DNA from: Speluncibacter jeojiensis
GTDB lineage: Bacteria > Actinomycetota > Actinomycetes > Mycobacteriales > Mycobacteriaceae
Direction: 5' to 3'
NCBI RefSeq assembly: GCF_029589495.1
Contig: NZ_JAAIVF010000003.1
Location: 186,001 to 250,000 of the forward strand
Length of the DNA: 64,000 nucleotides
The notes under the pieces were generated by a model. That model saw only the letters and a program-made list of their open reading frames with translations. It was not told the origin of the DNA and did not search any database. Of this stretch, positions 25,874-34,803 are shown piece after piece. A program made the translations under genes and the position numbers. Numbering within the stretch: position 1 is the first letter of the stretch; each line of letters starts with the position of its first letter.

Positions 25874-26238
25874 TCCGCCACATCGTGTTGTTCACCCTCC
25901 ACGAGGGCGTGTCCTGGCACGACCCCCGAGCGGTGCATGCCGTGGAGATCGCAGGCCGCGTCGGCAACGAGGTGCCCGAACTGCTCAGTTGGTACGCGGG
26001 CAAGAACATTTCGGACCGGGCCGTCGCCTGCGACTTCGTCGTGGTCGGCCTTCTGCGCGACCCGCACGATCTCGAACGGTATCTCGACAATCCGTTCCAC
26101 CAACAAGCCATCCGCATCTGGCGGGAGATCAGCGATTGGGTCATCGCGGACGTCGTCGAGGAAGACGCGGTAACCCTCACTCGAACGAACCCCCGAGAGC
26201 ACGAGGAAACGAACACACGCGAGGGAGCGAACACATGA
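25870..26238 (+). CDS. Dabb-domain (stress-responsive alpha/beta barrel) protein
   Basis: The 122-residue protein has a ferredoxin-like dimeric barrel of the Dabb type: IRHIVLFTLHEG at the start, a strand-helix-strand core and the end segment YLDNPFHQQA near 72. Members include polyketide cyclases, olivetolic acid cyclase and stress proteins. In this operon it might act as an isomerase or cyclase, replacing the BacB cupin, which is missing. It overlaps both neighbours. The last 20 residues are a hydrophilic tail. Confidence 0.78.
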   Translation: MIRHIVLFTLHEGVSWHDPRAVHAVEIAGRVGNEVPELLSWYAGKNISDRAVACDFVVVGLLRDPHDLERYLDNPFHQQAIRIWREISDWVIADVVEEDAVTLTRTNPREHEETNTREGANT

Positions 26239-27239
26239 CCGAACCCGCGCCGCCATCGTTCCTGGACTCCGAAGCGGTGCGCGCAGCGCTGCCGATGGCC
26301 AAGGCGATCGAGCTGATGGACACTGCGATGCGCCGCTACTGCTCCGGGCAGGTGACCCAACCGCTGCGCACGATCATCCGGCCCCAGACCGAAACCGGAT
26401 TGCTCGGCACGATGCCCTGCCACGTCGCCGGCGACGAATACTGCGGCTTCGGCCTCAAGGCGATGGTGCTGCGCCCCGAAAACCCGGCCCAGGGCCTGCC
26501 ACTGCACATCGGTGTCGTCATGGTGTTCGACCCCGACACCGGCGCCCCGTCCGCCGTCATGGATGCGGGCGCGATCACCGCCATCCGCACCGCCGCGGTG
26601 TCCGCGGTCGCAACACGTGCACTCTCGACGGCCGGGGCCGGCGATCTGGCCATACTCGGCGCCGGCGTTCAGGCCCGCAGCCACCTCGAGGCGATGGCCG
26701 CCGTGCGACCCTTGCGCCGGGTGCGGGTATGGAACCGCACCCACGAGAACGCGATCGACTACCAGAACTGGGCAGCGGCATGGCTCGACGTACCCGTCGA
26801 GGTCATGGACGACCCCGCCGCCGCACTCGACGGCGCCGACCTGATCTGCACCACCATGGCCACCAAAGAACCCCTCGTGGAGGCACCGTGGCTGGCCGCC
26901 GGCGCCCACCTCAACGCCGTCGGCGGATCCTTCGCCGACGCCCGCGAACTCACCTCCGACGCCGTCGCCCGCACCACGATCGTCGTCGACAGCCTCGAAT
27001 CGGCGCTCGCCGAATCCGGAGACCTGCGCCATCCCCTACAGGAAGGCCTGATCGCGCAGCGAAGCGTCACCACACAACTCGGTGAGGTGCTCCTCGGGGA
27101 CCGCCCCGGCCGCACGACGGACCATGAGATCACCCTGTTCAAATCCCTCGGACTCGCCGTCGAAGACATCATGTCCGGCCTCTACATCGCCGAAACACTC
27201 TCCGGGGCAACCGAACCGGGAAGCGAGGGCAGACGATGA
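26235..27239 (+). CDS. Ornithine cyclodeaminase/mu-crystallin family dehydrogenase
   Basis: The 334-residue protein has the family core: GFGLKAMV (Lys) near 75, MDAGAITAIRTAAVSAVAT near 113 and the NAD(P) loop LAILGAGVQARSHLEAM near 140. Members are NAD(P)-dependent amino-acid or imino-acid dehydrogenases and cyclodeaminases, several in natural-product clusters. It could reduce or oxidise the amino acid made by the neighbouring transaminases. It overlaps by four bases with the genes before and after. Confidence 0.87.
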   Translation: MTEPAPPSFLDSEAVRAALPMAKAIELMDTAMRRYCSGQVTQPLRTIIRPQTETGLLGTMPCHVAGDEYCGFGLKAMVLRPENPAQGLPLHIGVVMVFDPDTGAPSAVMDAGAITAIRTAAVSAVATRALSTAGAGDLAILGAGVQARSHLEAMAAVRPLRRVRVWNRTHENAIDYQNWAAAWLDVPVEVMDDPAAALDGADLICTTMATKEPLVEAPWLAAGAHLNAVGGSFADARELTSDAVARTTIVVDSLESALAESGDLRHPLQEGLIAQRSVTTQLGEVLLGDRPGRTTDHEITLFKSLGLAVEDIMSGLYIAETLSGATEPGSEGRR

Positions 27240-28345
27240 GCAGACTGCAAGGCGACGGCCCACGGCCACGTCCGGCGCTGGACTCGGTCGCCCGATACGT
27301 TCCCCAACCCCCCAAGGCACCCGCGGGCGTTCTCCCGCACCGCCTGTTCCTCAACGAGAACCCCTATCCCCCGCTGCCCTCGGTACTCGCCGTGATCAAC
27401 GACGCCGCCACCGGCATCAATCGGTACCCCGACATCGAACCCACCACCTTGATCGCTGCGCTCGCCCGCCGCCACAGCTGTCATACGGACGACATCCTCA
27501 CCGGCCCCGGCACCATGGGCATCTACCAGCAGATCGCGCAGGCGATGCTGCGCCCCGGCGACGACATCGTCTACGCCTGGCCCTCATTCGAGGCCTTCCC
27601 GATCGTCGCCGCCATCGCCGGATGCACCACGCGCGAGGTCCCGCTGCGTGATCACCACCACGACCTCCAGGCCATCGCGGAGGCCATCGGCGAGCGCACA
27701 CGCGCTGTATTCGTGTGTAATCCGAACAACCCGACCGGCACCCTCATCCCCGGCGACGACCTACAAGCCTTCCTCGAGCAGATCCCCGACGACGTCCTCG
27801 TCCTCATCGACGAGGCCTACGCCGAATTCGTGCCCGACCACCAGGGCCCATCAGGGCTCGACCTCTACCGCCGATTCCGCAACGTCGTCGTCCTGCGAAC
27901 CTTCTCCAAGGCCTACGGCCTGGCCGGGCTACGCGTCGGCTACGGCCTCGCCCACCCCACACTTGCCGGCGCCTTCCGCAAATGCGCGGTGCCCTGCGGC
28001 GTCAGCACGATCGCCATCGCCGCCGCACTACGCTCACTCGAGGCCGAAGACGAGCTGTTCGAGCGCGTCCGCCACGTCATCGACGCCCGCGATCGGCTCG
28101 GCGCCGAACTTTCCCACATGGGACTACGCGTCCCCACGAGCGCGGCGAACTTCCTGTGGATCGATATCGGTGCACACGCCGCCGAACTCGGAACCCAGAT
28201 CGAATCCTCCGGCATCCTCGCCCGTGTGGTGCCTGACCACGGTATCCGGCTCACCATCGGCGACAAGCGAGCCAACACCGACGCGGAATGGGCGCTCGGG
28301 GGCGCCTTGGCAACCTCGGAAACGTGGGGCCGCAGCTTCTACTGA
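27236..28345 (+). CDS. HisC-like class I/II aminotransferase
   Basis: The 369-residue protein is a fold-I PLP enzyme of the histidinol-phosphate/aromatic aminotransferase group: FLNENPYPPLPSV near 37, CNPNNPTGTL near 160, DEAYAEFVPD near 190 and PLP lysine in RTFSKAYGLAGLRVGY near 225. Enzymes of this group often aminate aromatic 2-oxo acids, and BacF of bacilysin does the same for dihydro-hydroxyphenylpyruvate. It is the last gene of the operon, with the seventh coupled start. A free-standing his operon copy would be expected elsewhere. Confidence 0.87.
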   Translation: MSRLQGDGPRPRPALDSVARYVPQPPKAPAGVLPHRLFLNENPYPPLPSVLAVINDAATGINRYPDIEPTTLIAALARRHSCHTDDILTGPGTMGIYQQIAQAMLRPGDDIVYAWPSFEAFPIVAAIAGCTTREVPLRDHHHDLQAIAEAIGERTRAVFVCNPNNPTGTLIPGDDLQAFLEQIPDDVLVLIDEAYAEFVPDHQGPSGLDLYRRFRNVVVLRTFSKAYGLAGLRVGYGLAHPTLAGAFRKCAVPCGVSTIAIAAALRSLEAEDELFERVRHVIDARDRLGAELSHMGLRVPTSAANFLWIDIGAHAAELGTQIESSGILARVVPDHGIRLTIGDKRANTDAEWALGGALATSETWGRSFY

Positions 28346-28463
28346 CAACCGAGACCCGAGCGGTTTCAGATAGTCGCCGCATGCCACAACGCGGCCGTTC
28401 GGGACTGCTGCAAGATCAGGTGACAGTTCGGTCACGGGTGTGCCCGACTGGGCACGCCGTCGG

Positions 28464-28895
28464 TCAGTTCAGCGGCGCGGTGAGCTCGACGTTGATGTCG
28501 TCCGGATCCTGGAAGGACAAGATGGCGATGCCGGCGGCGGTAAGGTCGGTGACTTCGCCGTGCTCGATACCCGCATCTGTCAGCGCGGCCGCGGCCCGTT
28601 CGAGCTCGGCGCGCGATGCGACCGCGAAGCTGACATGATCCAGCCCGGTGCGATTCGGGTCGAACGTTTCTTGGCCGACCGGTCGCAACCCAAACAGTGT
28701 TCCCTGTGGAGTTTGATAAATAGTCCCGCCGTAGAAACGTTCCGGCGACTCGCGCACGCCCGGCTCCGCGACCGCACTCGACTCGTCGACCGCCACAGGC
28801 CAACCGAAGACCCGGTCGTAAAATTGCTTCGACCGGGCAATATCGGTGACCGTGATCCGAACATGTGCGTAACCCGAACTCGTGATCAGTGCCAT
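28464..28895 (-). CDS. VOC (glyoxalase/bleomycin-resistance) family protein
   Basis: The 143-residue protein has two VOC beta-alpha-beta-beta-beta repeats: AHVRITVTDIARSKQFYDRV near 10 and LDHVSFAVASRAELERA near 85, with Glu in INVELTAPLN at the end as likely metal ligand. The fold covers glyoxalases, dioxygenases and resistance proteins, so the reaction cannot be told. It converges with the HisC-like gene and stands alone. Confidence 0.85.
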   Translation of the reverse strand: MALITSSGYAHVRITVTDIARSKQFYDRVFGWPVAVDESSAVAEPGVRESPERFYGGTIYQTPQGTLFGLRPVGQETFDPNRTGLDHVSFAVASRAELERAAAALTDAGIEHGEVTDLTAAGIAILSFQDPDDINVELTAPLN

Positions 28896-29196
28896 TGACC
28901 CACTGTAGTCGGAACGACCCCCGGGTCACCGCGAAACGTTGGCCGCACCGCGTCACTGCGCACCGGATGCCCCTCGGTGGTCACCGAATCCCAACTCGCC
29001 CAAGCCATGGGTCCTCGAGACCCGCGATCAAAAGTGTGGTTGTGGGCGGTGCGGTTCGTCACCGGCATCACCTACCCCGCACCGGCCCAGTATCTCTCGC
29101 CATGCGCAGCGGATCCTGAATCTTCGCCATGACGGCTGGCCTCCGCCACCCGCAGCACGCCCTCCTTCGTCACGGTGGGGTACACGATGCTGCCCG
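28896..29196. other. Gene-free stretch
   Basis: These 301 bases between the VOC gene and the GAF-ANTAR gene show no frame with convincing coding character, no strong hairpin and no sigma-type promoter that I can support. Confidence 0.5.
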
Positions 29197-29922
29197 TCAG
29201 GTTGCCCGGTGTGTCTGTGCCGTGTGCAGGAGTTCGGCGGGGTCGAGGTCGCCGGTGACGATGCGGTGAGCAATGTCGCTCAGGCGGCTGCTGTGTCGGC
29301 GGGCGTGACCGCGGAGCGCTTCGAAAGCCTGCTCCATGTCGAGGTTACCGGCGCTGGCGAGGACGCCCTTGGCCTGCTCGATGGTGATTCGGCTGTTCAG
29401 CGCGGTCTGCAACTGTTCGGTCAGGATCTCGCTGCGGGCGATTGCACGTTCTTGAAGGATCCCGATCGTGGCAGTGTCGGCCAGCGCCCGCGCAATGACC
29501 AGGTCTTCCGCGGTCAATGATCCGGGTTGGTTGCCGAACAAATTCAGGGCGCCGATGGTCTGTTTACGCAACCGCAGGGGCACCGCGTGTACGGAGGCGA
29601 AGCCCTCGCGACGTGCTTCGGAAGCGAATGAGGGCCACCGGACGGTCTGCGCCGCCAGATCGGCAACCAGGACGGGTTCGCCGCTGCGGAAACACTCCAG
29701 GCAGGGCCCCTGATTGCTTTGCAGTTGGAACAGTTCGAGCAGGCGGGTGCGTTCGCTCGAGGCTGCCAGCACCTGCAGTCCGCCGCGTTGGTCGGCGAAC
29801 ACCAGGCCGGCGGCGGCGACGTCGAGCAACTCGACGCAATGCTGCACCAACTGGTGCAACAGATCGGCGACGTCGTAGTCGTCGACGAGTGTGTCTGCCA
29901 TCTCCACGAGCGCCGTGACCAC
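29197..29922 (-). CDS. GAF-ANTAR regulator
   Basis: The 241-residue protein has an N-terminal GAF domain (about 15-155, DQRGGLQVLAASSE, GPCLECFRSGEPV) and a C-terminal ANTAR RNA-binding domain (about 165-225, LQTALNSRITIEQAKGVLA). ANTAR proteins bind paired hairpins in leader RNAs and prevent termination. Its GTG start follows directly after the TGA of the MerR gene with no gap, so both are co-transcribed. Confidence 0.9.
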   Translation of the reverse strand: MVTALVEMADTLVDDYDVADLLHQLVQHCVELLDVAAAGLVFADQRGGLQVLAASSERTRLLELFQLQSNQGPCLECFRSGEPVLVADLAAQTVRWPSFASEARREGFASVHAVPLRLRKQTIGALNLFGNQPGSLTAEDLVIARALADTATIGILQERAIARSEILTEQLQTALNSRITIEQAKGVLASAGNLDMEQAFEALRGHARRHSSRLSDIAHRIVTGDLDPAELLHTAQTHRAT

Positions 29923-30801
29923 TCACGGCGCACTGCCCGACCGGGCCGTCGCCGGTCCGGCCTCGGTGAGCAGCCGGCCGACGAGGTCGACCGCGCCGGC
30001 CAAGTCGTGGACCGAGCGCGCCGGAGGCTCGGGACTGGTTGCGCCCCAGCCTGGTCCACTGATCAGTACCACGACGCCGGTTGCGGACGCGGCCCGGACC
30101 GCCGACACGCGCGCGGTCTCGCGGCGTTGCGCCCACAGCACCACCACCTCGGGTGACCCACGCCGCACCGCGTCACGCAGCGCAGAGTTCGGCACCGAGG
30201 CGCCCAGCATGCGCGCGCCGATGCCGCGTTCGGCCACGGCGGCCCGCAATGCCTCCAGCGCAAGGGTGTGACCCTCTCCGCTGGTGCACGCCAGCAGCAC
30301 TCGCGGCTCGACGGCCGACTCCGCACTGTGCCTGTGCAGGCTGCTCGCCGTCGCCCACGAGAGCACGTGCTCGACATCGATGCAGCCGTGGCCGCCGGAT
30401 TGCAGGGTCATCACCTCCGCGAACACCGGCCGACACAGTCGTTCCCAGGTCGCGACCACCCCGTGTGCATCGAGGTGCGCGTGCAATAGGGCACCGACGG
30501 CATCCGAATCGAGACCGAGCGCGGCCTCCAACACCGCTGCGGGATCGTCCGGAACCGGAGGACGAGGTGCCGTCAGCACCGCACGGGCCGCGCCCGCGGG
30601 ACTGGCACCGGCGCGCACCATCTCGACCATCCGCGCGGCGGTCCGCACGTCCTCGGCGGTGTAGAGCCGATGTTGCCCCGGCTCATGGGCTCTCGGACCG
30701 ATGCCATACCGCTGGTTCCAGCTCCGCAGGGTCGCGGTGGGGATGCCGAGCCGTTCGGCCACCGCCCGGACGGTGTACGCGGCAGGGTCGGCTGCACCCA
30801 T
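29923..30801 (-). CDS. MerR-type regulator with B12-binding-like domain
   Basis: The 292-residue protein has a MerR DNA-binding domain (about 8-75, YTVRAVAERLGIPTATLRSW), a helical middle and a cobalamin-binding-type Rossmann half (about 165-265, CTSGEGHTLALEAL). This is the LitR/CarH photoreceptor layout. The helical domain keeps the EH of the CarH W-x9-EH motif, but the Trp position is Gln, so direct light sensing through adenosylcobalamin is doubtful. The photolyase gene next to it supports a light-response role. Confidence 0.82.
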   Translation of the reverse strand: MGAADPAAYTVRAVAERLGIPTATLRSWNQRYGIGPRAHEPGQHRLYTAEDVRTAARMVEMVRAGASPAGAARAVLTAPRPPVPDDPAAVLEAALGLDSDAVGALLHAHLDAHGVVATWERLCRPVFAEVMTLQSGGHGCIDVEHVLSWATASSLHRHSAESAVEPRVLLACTSGEGHTLALEALRAAVAERGIGARMLGASVPNSALRDAVRRGSPEVVVLWAQRRETARVSAVRAASATGVVVLISGPGWGATSPEPPARSVHDLAGAVDLVGRLLTEAGPATARSGSAP

Positions 30802-30834
30802 GTTCCACCCTCCTCACCGTGCGATGTGCAGACC

Positions 30835-32199
30835 TCAGGCTAGTGCGGGGAACAGCTCGAACAGCCCTTGCTCATCGGCGTGGAGGTGCGCAGTCACCGG
30901 TCCCGGATAGACCGACGCGGGCACGGCGTGCTGCCCGGGGCGGTGAATGTCCTTTCCCACCAGGTGGGCCAACTCCGGTATCCAGCGCCTCACATAGTCG
31001 CCGAGCGGGTCGAAGCGCTCGGCCTGGCGCAGCGGGTTGAGCGTTCGGTTCGGCCGCGTATCGGTTCCGGTGCCTGCCGCCCACTGCCAGTTCAGTTGGT
31101 TGTTCGCGATGTCGCCGTCGACGAGCCAGTGCGCGAAATGCGCGGCGCCGATCCGCCAGTCGACGCGAAGGGTCTTCGTCAGTACGCTCGCCGCGATCAG
31201 TCGGGCCCGGCCGGGCATCCATCCCTGCGCCGCCAGTTGGCGCATGCCGGCGTCGACGATCGGATATCCGGTGCGGCCGTCCCGCCAGGCCTGGACGATG
31301 CGTTCGTCCGTGATCCAGTGCCTTTCCCGCGGCCGGTAGTCCGCGACGGCCACGTCGGGACGAGCGGAGAGGACCTGGTGATGGAAGTCCCGCCAGCACA
31401 GTTGCCGGGCGAAAGCCTCTGCGCCGGGATCGGTGTGGTCGAGCCGGGCGAGGATCTCGGTCGCCGACACGCATCCGAAGTGCAGGTACGGCGACAGGTG
31501 CGAGGTGGCGTCGGCGCCGAGATCGTCGCTGCGCTCGTGATAGTGGCGGATCGGGCCGTCGAGCCACCGGCGCAGCAGTGCCTGGCCGGCCTGCTCACCG
31601 CCGACCCGGAGTTGCGGGGAGGCGCTTCCGGCGCAGACGGATTCGGCCGACGGGAGCGACTCGCCGCCCACCCGCGGCACGCGAATTCGCGGCGGCGGCG
31701 GGAGCGGACGGCGCAGCGGCCACTCCCGCCAGCGCCGGTGATAGGGGGTGAACACGGCGAAATGGTCGCGGCCGGTCGAGGGCCTGAGCTCACCCGCGTC
31801 GGCCACGGTGATCGATCCGGCGTGCACGTGCAGAGCACAGCCGAGCGGCCGCAGACGCTGCCGCAGCCGCTGTTCCCGTCGGCGGCTGTACCCACTGACA
31901 TCAGCGGCAATGTGCACCTCGGTGGCACCGGTGTCCACCGCGACCCGCACGACCTCGTCGACGACGCTGCCGCGACGCACCACCAGCCGTCCACCTCGCC
32001 TGCGCAACTCGCCGTCGAGGTCGGTCAGGGCGACGGACAGGAACCGCGCCCGGTTGGGCGCGTTGAACCCGCTCGCGGCGATGGCGTCGTCGAGCACGAA
32101 CAGCGGCACCACTTCCGACGCCCGGTGCACGGCCGCGGCCAGGCCGGGGTTGTCGTGCACCCTCAGGTCCCGGGTGAACAGGGCGATCGCGACGGTCAC
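30835..32199 (-). CDS. phr: Deoxyribodipyrimidine photolyase (cryptochrome/photolyase family)
   Basis: The 454-residue flavoprotein repairs UV-induced pyrimidine dimers with blue light. An N-terminal antenna-binding domain (about 1-130, ALFTRDLRVHDNPGL) is followed by the FAD domain. The latter has YPIVDAGMRQLAAQGWMPGR near 340 and NNQLNWQWAAGTGTD near 393. The GTG start overlaps the stop of the membrane-protein gene upstream (GTGA), which decides it over longer frames. It belongs to the light-response-like group with the DUF2867 SDR, lipocalin and MerR regulator. Confidence 0.93.
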   Translation of the reverse strand: MTVAIALFTRDLRVHDNPGLAAAVHRASEVVPLFVLDDAIAASGFNAPNRARFLSVALTDLDGELRRRGGRLVVRRGSVVDEVVRVAVDTGATEVHIAADVSGYSRRREQRLRQRLRPLGCALHVHAGSITVADAGELRPSTGRDHFAVFTPYHRRWREWPLRRPLPPPPRIRVPRVGGESLPSAESVCAGSASPQLRVGGEQAGQALLRRWLDGPIRHYHERSDDLGADATSHLSPYLHFGCVSATEILARLDHTDPGAEAFARQLCWRDFHHQVLSARPDVAVADYRPRERHWITDERIVQAWRDGRTGYPIVDAGMRQLAAQGWMPGRARLIAASVLTKTLRVDWRIGAAHFAHWLVDGDIANNQLNWQWAAGTGTDTRPNRTLNPLRQAERFDPLGDYVRRWIPELAHLVGKDIHRPGQHAVPASVYPGPVTAHLHADEQGLFELFPALA

Positions 32200-32579
32200 C
32201 GTCGGTCGCCCCGCGCCGTCGACGAGCGCAGTGGCCACGCACTCGCCGCGCACAAGAGTGCCCAGCCCGCGGTGACCGCCACGGTCTTCGACCGTTGCGG
32301 ACGTCCGCGCAAGGCCACCCCGAGCACCACCGTGTCGCAGAGGTCGGACGTTACCCGCACGGCGACCGCGACACGCAGCGCAGACGGACTCGGCGCCACT
32401 ACCATCGTGAGGCCGGATACGGTGTCGCGCAGCCCGACCAGTCGGGCCAGAATCAGGTGAGCGCGGTCTTCCCCGAGCCTGGTGGGACGCAGGAGCAACG
32501 CGGGTTCGGCGGCGACCGCGACTCCGTAGGTCGCGGTGAGGGCACCGAGGATTCGGGCGGGCAGACTCGTCGTGCGCAT
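32196..32579 (-). CDS. Small membrane protein between DUF2867 SDR and photolyase
   Basis: The 127-residue protein has a hydrophobic first segment (about 5-30), a further pair at about 58-90 and a last helix at about 100-118, with short basic loops. I cannot assign a family. AAGGGAAGATCC precedes the ATG. It lies 11 bases after the SDR gene and overlaps the photolyase start by four bases, so it is expressed with both. Confidence 0.7.
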   Translation of the reverse strand: MRTTSLPARILGALTATYGVAVAAEPALLLRPTRLGEDRAHLILARLVGLRDTVSGLTMVVAPSPSALRVAVAVRVTSDLCDTVVLGVALRGRPQRSKTVAVTAGWALLCAASAWPLRSSTARGDRR

Positions 32580-32590
32580 GGATCTTCCCT

Positions 32591-34078
32591 TCATACGTGG
32601 TCGGCGGCGGGGTCGTCGGCGGCCTGATCGTGTTCCGCGGCGCCGGTGATGTTGCGGGCCATGCCGCTGAACACGATGTCGTGGAACGGCGAGATCGCCG
32701 CCCAGTAGGCGTGTCCGGCCAGTCCGTGCGGCTCGAACAACGCCCGCTGCCGATAGCGTGCACCGCCACCTGGTTCGGGTTCGACGGACAACTCGAGCCA
32801 GGCATTGCCCGGCAGCCTCATCTCGGCGCGCAGTCGCAGCACCTTCGGGCGGTCGATGAACTCGACGCGCCACCAGTCGAGCGCCTCCCCGACCCGTAGC
32901 CGGTGCGGGTCGCGCCGCCCCCGGCGCAGCCCTACGCCACCCGTGACCTTGTCCACCCACCCTCGCACCGACCAGGCCGGCGGGAACGAGTACCACCCGT
33001 GGTCACCGCCGATGGATTCGATCACCTGCCACACCGCCGTCGGGTCGGCAGCGGTCCGGCGTTCACGGATGTCCTGATAGAGCGACCCGCCCGTCCACTC
33101 GGGGTCGGTCGGGAGGGGGTCGGACGGCGGCGGCAACCGGCCGGCATCGGACCAGCGTGTGGGTACGTCCAGGTTGCGGATCCGCGCGTGCGCCAACTCC
33201 ACGGCCCGCTCATAGTGCGTCAGCCCGCCCTCAGGATCGGTGATGTAGGCGGCGATGTCGTGCTCAGTACACACCACCTCGTGGATCAGCGACTCCATCA
33301 GCGGAACCGCGATCGACCGCGGAACCGGTGTCACCAGGTTGACCCACTGCGCCGAGAGCCACGGCGTGAGCACCGGAACGGGAAGGATCACCCGGCGCGG
33401 CAACTCGGCGATCACCGCGTACTTGCGCATCATCTCCAGATAGGTGAGGACATCCGGACCGCCGATGTCGAAGGTGCGGTTGACCTCTCGCGGGAGAAGC
33501 GGCGCGCGGACGAGGTAGTGCAGCACATCCCGCACGGCGATCGGCTGGATCAGGTTGCGCACCCAGCGGGGTGTGACCATCGCGGGCAACCGTTCGGACA
33601 GGTACCGCAGCATCTCGAAACTCGCCGAGCCGGAGCCGAGGATTACCGCCGCCCGCAGTTCGGCCGTGGGCGCGCCACTGGCACGCAGGATCTCGCCCAC
33701 CTCGTGGCGCGACGCGAGATGCGGCGACAGCGGCCGGGTATCCGGAACCAGACCGCCCAGATACACGATCCGCTCGACATCTGCCGCTGCCGCGGCGTGC
33801 CCGACCACAGTGGCGGCCATTCGGTCGACGTCGACGAAGTCACGCCGGTTGAGCGAGTGCACCAGGTAGTAGAGCACCTGGCTGTCCCGGACCGCTGCCG
33901 CGATGGACGCCGGGTCGGTGACATCGCCGGCCACCACCTCGACGTCGCCGCGCCACGACACACCGGTCAGCTTGTCCGGCTGCCGGGCCAATATCCGTAC
34001 CCGGTGCCCGGCGCGCAGCAGTTCCGGGACCAGACGACCGCCGATGTATCCGGTCGCCCCGAACACCACCACATTCAT
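32591..34078 (-). CDS. SDR-family protein with C-terminal DUF2867 domain
   Basis: The 495-residue protein joins an atypical NAD(P)-binding SDR (about 1-300, VVFGATGYIGGRLVPELL, YYLVHSLNRRDF, YLGGLVPD) to a DUF2867 domain of the START/SRPBCC kind (about 340-480, GWYSFPPAWSVRGW). This pair recurs in bacterial light- and UV-inducible gene sets beside photolyase and lipocalin genes. The substrate is unknown but probably a lipid or quinone. It is upstream of the membrane protein and photolyase in one operon. Confidence 0.88.
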   Translation of the reverse strand: MNVVVFGATGYIGGRLVPELLRAGHRVRILARQPDKLTGVSWRGDVEVVAGDVTDPASIAAAVRDSQVLYYLVHSLNRRDFVDVDRMAATVVGHAAAAADVERIVYLGGLVPDTRPLSPHLASRHEVGEILRASGAPTAELRAAVILGSGSASFEMLRYLSERLPAMVTPRWVRNLIQPIAVRDVLHYLVRAPLLPREVNRTFDIGGPDVLTYLEMMRKYAVIAELPRRVILPVPVLTPWLSAQWVNLVTPVPRSIAVPLMESLIHEVVCTEHDIAAYITDPEGGLTHYERAVELAHARIRNLDVPTRWSDAGRLPPPSDPLPTDPEWTGGSLYQDIRERRTAADPTAVWQVIESIGGDHGWYSFPPAWSVRGWVDKVTGGVGLRRGRRDPHRLRVGEALDWWRVEFIDRPKVLRLRAEMRLPGNAWLELSVEPEPGGGARYRQRALFEPHGLAGHAYWAAISPFHDIVFSGMARNITGAAEHDQAADDPAADHV

Positions 34079-34098
34079 CCTGGATCACCACCACGAAG

Positions 34099-34719
34099 CT
34101 AGGTCAGGCACATCGGGGCTGTCGTCTCGAGGCCGCCGACCGTGGGAGATGTGAGGTACACGCAGGTGTTCTCCCCCGCCGCTTCGACGGCTTGCTTGAC
34201 GGCGCGCCATTGCACCGGATCCAGTGACGGGTTGCGGGACAAGACGAACCCCGACACCCGGTAGGGGTCGGTCACCACGGCCCACGAGTAGTCCGGTCCG
34301 AGCGCGGTGACGATGTAGTTGGTCGGCCCGCTGCGGTGGTTCTGCGTCGGCACGCCGGGAAAGCTCACATGCAGTTGCGCCCGGGTCACCGGATCGTTGA
34401 CCGTTGCGGTGCCGGTAATCTCGTTGCGGCTTCCCCACAAGGTGGTGCAGGTGTTATGGACGGTCACCGCGCCTGTCGCGTCGAGACCGTAGTGGGCCTC
34501 GGTGTCCCGTGCGCAGTTGACGTTGTAGGGCTGCGGGATCGCGGCGAGTTGGTGCCAGTTTCCGAGGTAGCGGTCCACGGACAACTGGGCGACCGGTGCC
34601 GGCGCGGGCGGCAGCGATCCTGGGATGGGGCCGGCCGGCACGGCGCCGGCGGGAAATGCGGATCCCATCAGGCCGACCGCCATCGCTGCCACGGCTGCTG
34701 CTCGTCGAGTTCCGTGCAT
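34099..34719 (-). CDS. Secreted lipocalin (Blc-like)
   Basis: The 206-residue protein has a signal peptide of about 26 residues ending in FPAGAVPAG. A lipocalin beta-barrel follows, with the signature YLGNWHQLAAIPQPYN near 50 and the later strands NYIVTALGPDYSWAVV near 128. Two Cys near 66 and 200 could form a disulfide. Bacterial lipocalins carry lipids in the envelope under stress. The ATG at 34719 has GGAGGCGATC upstream; the frame from 34752 adds only an unlikely extension. It leads the operon with the DUF2867 SDR and photolyase. Confidence 0.9.
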   Translation of the reverse strand: MHGTRRAAAVAAMAVGLMGSAFPAGAVPAGPIPGSLPPAPAPVAQLSVDRYLGNWHQLAAIPQPYNVNCARDTEAHYGLDATGAVTVHNTCTTLWGSRNEITGTATVNDPVTRAQLHVSFPGVPTQNHRSGPTNYIVTALGPDYSWAVVTDPYRVSGFVLSRNPSLDPVQWRAVKQAVEAAGENTCVYLTSPTVGGLETTAPMCLT

Positions 34720-34751
34720 GCTGATCGCCTCCGACTTCACACGGTAGCGCA

Positions 34752-34773
34752 CATTCGATGCAGAATCGATGCA
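34752..34773 (-). promoter_or_regulatory. Two 11-bp-spaced direct repeats upstream of the lipocalin gene
   Basis: TCGATGCA occurs at 34755-34762 and again at 34766-34773, eleven bases apart, embedded in CATTCGATGCA/GAATCGATGCA. One-turn spacing, 35-55 bases before the lipocalin start, fits an operator for the light-group regulator at 29923. This link is only inferred. Confidence 0.45.
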
Positions 34774-34803
34774 TTGCCGCGGTCGAACCCGGCCCCGCCC
34801 GAT

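Noticed and set aside
30868-32460. 530-codon plus-strand frame
   Set aside because: Antisense shadow of the photolyase gene, whose motifs are unambiguous.
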